Shown here piece by piece: positions 13,568 through 16,299 of a stretch of DNA of 16,299 bases (positions are counted from its first letter, which is position 1; the number at the start of each line of letters is the position of its first letter). Below the pieces are notes generated by a model. The model saw only the letters and a program-made list of their open reading frames with translations. It was not told the origin of the DNA and ran no database searches. Location of the stretch: assembly GCA_003482695.1 (NCBI GenBank), contig DMYC01000007.1:1-16299 (forward strand), written 5' to 3'. This DNA is from Clostridiales bacterium UBA8960 (lineage in GTDB: Bacteria > Bacillota > Clostridia > Peptostreptococcales > Acidaminobacteraceae). The translations under genes and the position numbers were made by a program.

Positions 13568-14437
13568 TTACCCATTGATAAATTCACTGATTTCAGCCAA
13601 CGCATCTTCTTGTTCAGGAAGAGGCATAATCACCCAATCGTGTTGCATTTCTTCGTAAACCGAACAATTAATATGCGTCCCTTTCAAATTTTGCATTTGG
13701 CAAAATTTATCACAATCGGGTTTCAAGACTTCATCCGTACCATAAAGCACTAAAATCTCACCTAAATGGTTCAAATCCCCATAAATCGGTGAAACGCGAA
13801 AATCGTCCTTAGGCAAGTCGGCAGCATATCGGCTTCCAACATCCTCTAGCGACTCCAAATTCAATATCAAATCTCTTTCATCATAAAGGTGAATATCTGG
13901 ATTTGTCATGCTGATGTCAAGCCAAGGTGACATCAGGACGATCTTCTCAGGTTGCTTCATTTTCAGATCCCTTATCAGCATGCTTAGAGCGAGCGCCAGT
14001 CCACCCCCCGCAGAGTCTCCCATGATAACGAAACGATGATCAGGGTATTGATCCACTAATAGAGCGTAGGTTTCTTTGACCATGCTAAGTGTTTGGTGCA
14101 CATTCGCTTCGGGTACCAGGGGATACTCGACGAAAGTGACGCGACAATTTGATAAATTGACAAATTTATTAATCATTAAAAAGTGATTGATTGATGATTC
14201 ATGGGCATACCCACCACCATGAAAAAAAACGACATGGAAGTCCGACGGATTGTCTTTGGGCACGATTTTATAAACATTTCGACCTTGAATTTCAAGTTGA
14301 ACCAAATCGTTCTTAAAGTACAGAACCAATGGCACATAGTTGAGCTTCGTTCTTCGAGGATGATCAAAGCTCATTGTCTCTTTAAACTTGATCATCTCAA
14401 TTGCTTTAAAAACCGCTTTCGCTTTATTACTAATCAT
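13568..14437 (-). CDS. Alpha/beta hydrolase (HSL-type esterase/lipase)
   Basis: The 289-residue cytoplasmic protein has a complete catalytic set of the hormone-sensitive-lipase family: the oxyanion HGGG at 73-76, nucleophile S142 in GDSAGGG (140-146), acid D235 in LYGTDEVL, and H266 in MQHDW. The core SPWLDISM (170-177) is also typical. Such enzymes hydrolyse carboxylic esters of small to medium substrates; the natural one is unknown. No signal peptide is seen. The start ATG 14437 has GAGGTG about 5 nt upstream. That ribosome binding site lies within the 13-nt gap after the pncB stop, so translation is likely coupled to pncB and the two form an operon. The 26-bp palindrome downstream terminates the unit. 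Confidence 0.92.
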   Translation of the reverse strand: MISNKAKAVFKAIEMIKFKETMSFDHPRRTKLNYVPLVLYFKNDLVQLEIQGRNVYKIVPKDNPSDFHVVFFHGGGYAHESSINHFLMINKFVNLSNCRVTFVEYPLVPEANVHQTLSMVKETYALLVDQYPDHRFVIMGDSAGGGLALALSMLIRDLKMKQPEKIVLMSPWLDISMTNPDIHLYDERDLILNLESLEDVGSRYAADLPKDDFRVSPIYGDLNHLGEILVLYGTDEVLKPDCDKFCQMQNLKGTHINCSVYEEMQHDWVIMPLPEQEDALAEISEFING

Positions 14438-14450
14438 GAATACACCTCAT

Positions 14451-15902
14451 CTATCCCAATTTTGTGTAATTTTCCTCAATCAGTCTTCTTTTCTCAGTCC
14501 ACAAATCGAAAGATAAATTGACATAATAATGATCTGGCGTTTCAAATCTCAACAGCCCATCCCAGAGTTTATCAATTTCAGCTTTGCAGTATGCTCTAAC
14601 ATCATTAAGCGAAGGAAACTTGTAAACGAGTTTTCCACTGACTATGATCTCCTCTTGCAGCTTTTTCACCGTATAATTATACGCTTTCTTTTTACGCCAC
14701 GGCATGCCTTCATCGAATAAAATGTAGTTGTCGCCGACTTCCTCGCCTTTAAGCGTCAAAAGGTCTGCGAATGCCTTTCCCGTCTTGTTGTCAAAAAAAC
14801 GCCAAACGTCTTCCAGACCAGGATTTGTCACTTTGACCAGATCTTCCGAAATTTTTATACGCGGATCAATTTCACCGTTTTCTTCTACTGCCACCAGCTT
14901 ATATACCCCACCGTAAACAGGCTCTGATGAAGCCGTCATCATACGTTCACCGACGCCATACGAATCAAGTGGCGCCCCTTGTATTTCAAGTTCCCTGATC
15001 TTATATTCATCAAGTGAGTTCGATGCGGTAATCGCAACATCGCTCAGTCCAGCATTATTTAACAATTTTCTGGCTTCTTGGGACAAATATTTCAAATCAC
15101 CACTATCTAACCGAATCCCTTTAACCGCTTCTTTATCCATATTTTTGAATACTTCAATCGCTGCAGGGACACCAGAACTGAGTACATTATAAGTATCTAC
15201 GAGCAAAGTCGCTTTTGGTGGATAAGCTTTTGCATAATTTTCAAATGCAAGTTTGTCATCGCCATAAAATTGAACCCAGCTATGGGCCATCGTGCCAATC
15301 GGCGGAATGTCAAACATCTTTGATGCAAGCAGGTTCGATGTGCCTACACAACCTGCCAAATACATCGCCCTTGCGCCATAAATCGTCGCATCGGCACCAT
15401 GCCCTCTCCTCGCACCAAAATCAACCACAGGCTTTTTACCTGCCGATCTGACGATTCGACTCGCCTTCGTCGCGATAAGGCTCTGGTGATTGACCACGAG
15501 CAATAGCATCGTCTCGATCATCTGCGCTTCCAGTATAGGTGCGCCTATTGTAATCACCGGTGTGTTCGGGAACACTGGCGTGCCTTCAGGAATTGCCCAC
15601 ACATCTCCGGTAAACTTAAATGACAATAAGTAATTCAAGAACGCTTCTGAAAACATCTTCATATCACGCAACATTTGAACGTCTTCTAATGAAAACCGAA
15701 TATTCATCAAATAATCGATAAATTGTTCAAGTCCAGCTGTAATCGCAAAACCGCCACCATCAGGAACCCTTCTAAAAAAATAGTCAAAATATACTTTTAC
15801 GTTTGTATCACCATTTATCATATAACCATTTGTCATAGTGATTTCATAAAAATCCACCAACAATGCAAGATTTTTCTCATTCTTCCAGTTAATATGGCTC
15901 AT
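14451..15902 (-). CDS. pncB: Nicotinate phosphoribosyltransferase
   Basis: PncB joins nicotinate to PRPP, with ATP, to form nicotinate mononucleotide, the entry step of the Preiss-Handler NAD salvage route. The 483-residue length fits the Gram-positive form. Visible motifs are the N-terminal LLVDFYEITMTNGY, the DFGARRGHG segment (PRPP/nicotinate site), GTMAHSWVQ with the histidine that is phosphorylated in the family, LLVDTYNVLSSGVP, and GIRLDSGDL with the phosphate-binding region SYGVGERM. I chose ATG 15902 because GGAGG lies 5 nt upstream; the in-frame GTG at 15914 overlaps this ribosome binding site. A -10 TATAAT is seen at 15933-15938. The stop TAG is 13 nt from the hydrolase start. No nicotinamidase (pncA) gene is nearby. 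Confidence 0.95.
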   Translation of the reverse strand: MSHINWKNEKNLALLVDFYEITMTNGYMINGDTNVKVYFDYFFRRVPDGGGFAITAGLEQFIDYLMNIRFSLEDVQMLRDMKMFSEAFLNYLLSFKFTGDVWAIPEGTPVFPNTPVITIGAPILEAQMIETMLLLVVNHQSLIATKASRIVRSAGKKPVVDFGARRGHGADATIYGARAMYLAGCVGTSNLLASKMFDIPPIGTMAHSWVQFYGDDKLAFENYAKAYPPKATLLVDTYNVLSSGVPAAIEVFKNMDKEAVKGIRLDSGDLKYLSQEARKLLNNAGLSDVAITASNSLDEYKIRELEIQGAPLDSYGVGERMMTASSEPVYGGVYKLVAVEENGEIDPRIKISEDLVKVTNPGLEDVWRFFDNKTGKAFADLLTLKGEEVGDNYILFDEGMPWRKKKAYNYTVKKLQEEIIVSGKLVYKFPSLNDVRAYCKAEIDKLWDGLLRFETPDHYYVNLSFDLWTEKRRLIEENYTKLG

Positions 15903-15932
15903 TTCATCCTCCACAAATTATTCAATGGTCTT

Positions 15933-15938
15933 ATTATA
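15933..15938 (-). promoter_or_regulatory. -10 box for pncB
   Basis: Minus-strand TATAAT lies 31 nt upstream of the start codon. The -35 region has no good match, so only the -10 element is claimed. Confidence 0.5.
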
Positions 15939-15980
15939 CCCTATTTCACAAACTTTTTCCCACCATAAATTATTAACATA

Positions 15981-16022
15981 AAAAAACCCACTTTCGATAG
16001 ACGAGATTCGCCTGAAAGTAGG
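15981..16022 (-). terminator. Rho-independent terminator after the GGDEF gene
   Basis: An outer 9-bp stem (15987-15995 with 16014-16022, one G-U pair) encloses an inner 6-bp stem with loop ATC, and is followed on the minus strand by a T run. It ends the GGDEF transcript before the pncB promoter. Confidence 0.85.
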
Positions 16023-16030
16023 TAGATGAT

Positions 16031-16299
16031 TTAATCAGATTTGACCACGCGATTGCGCCCCAATCTCTTTGCGGCATACATCGCTTTATCCACACGCTTA
16101 TACCAATCAATGAACAATTCATTAGGCATACGCTCAGCGACGCCAAGGCTCACTGTCTGTATACCGGTCAATGGATGGCTGTTTTTTTCAACGGCCTGTC
16201 TAATTTTTTCTGCGGCAATCGATGCGCCTTCCACTTCCGTTTCTGGCATCAGAACGAGAAATTCCTCGCCGCCGAACCTCACGAAAATATCCGAGCTCC
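16031..16299 (-). CDS. GGDEF-domain protein (diguanylate cyclase), C-terminal fragment
   Basis: The reading frame is open to the window edge, so the 5' part is missing. The visible 89 residues are SSDIFVRFGGEEF, the active-site GGEEF loop that makes cyclic di-GMP from two GTP, followed by the rest of the domain: IAAEKIRQAVE, TVSLGVAE, and the closing YKRVDKAMYAAKRLGRNRVV. All catalytic-loop residues are intact, so the enzyme is probably active. The inhibitory I-site RxxD would place its arginine in the codon cut by the window edge (NGG), so its presence cannot be decided. N-terminal sensor domains lie outside. A terminator follows at 15981-16022. Confidence 0.93.
   Translation of the reverse strand, partial: SSDIFVRFGGEEFLVLMPETEVEGASIAAEKIRQAVEKNSHPLTGIQTVSLGVAERMPNELFIDWYKRVDKAMYAAKRLGRNRVVKSD

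Overview
The window reads as chromosomal DNA of a low-GC Firmicute, most likely an anaerobe of class Clostridia. The grounds are AT-rich intergenic DNA, strong AGGAGG-type ribosome binding sites, sigma-A-like promoters, stem-plus-T-run terminators, a tRNA-Ala with encoded CCA, and gene families common in Clostridia (DegV, split COG0701 permease, NSS sodium symporter, Zincin_1 peptidase, stand-alone S4). The genus cannot be fixed from the sequence. No phage, plasmid, CRISPR array or transposase gene is present. Most genes lie on the minus strand; the plus strand carries a Crp/Fnr regulator, a zinc peptidase, rpsD and the tRNA.

Layout. 1-1007: terminator and a DegV lipid-binding protein. 1062-2080: two overlapping genes for the halves of a COG0701 permease, read divergently from a Crp/Fnr-type regulator (2174-2845); a CRP-geometry dyad lies in the shared control region. 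2808-5095: a secreted M14 zinc carboxypeptidase with a C-terminal copper-amine-oxidase-like domain, and a monofunctional GT51 peptidoglycan glycosyltransferase. 5186-5518: an unrecognised 110-residue protein. 5613-5680: a GC-rich double palindrome resembling a REP doublet. 5682-6959: lysA. 7063-8325: a PAS-GAF-PAS sensor without an output domain. 8403-10469: a likely two-gene unit of an AEC transporter and an unusual J-domain protein. 10589-11706: a small zinc peptidase and a stand-alone ribosomal protein S4 gene. 11754-13160: an NSS symporter. 13418-13493: tRNA-Ala(GGC). 13568-15902: pncB (NAD salvage) followed 13 nt later by an alpha/beta hydrolase. 16031-16299: the C-terminal part of a GGDEF diguanylate cyclase, cut by the window edge.

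Links between genes. The cell-wall theme recurs (GT51 synthase, M14 peptidase, LysA acting on meso-diaminopimelate), but the genes have separate control signals and no shared operon is shown. Signal-transduction genes (PAS-GAF-PAS, GGDEF, Crp/Fnr, J-domain) are scattered among housekeeping genes.

No obvious new multi-gene system is visible. The most notable signals are a perfect 7-1-7 Fur-type box just downstream of the promoter of the cysteine-poor S4 gene, the REP-like doublet, the Crp-type dyad between the regulator and the split permease, and the J-domain protein with a possible degenerate kinase-like region.
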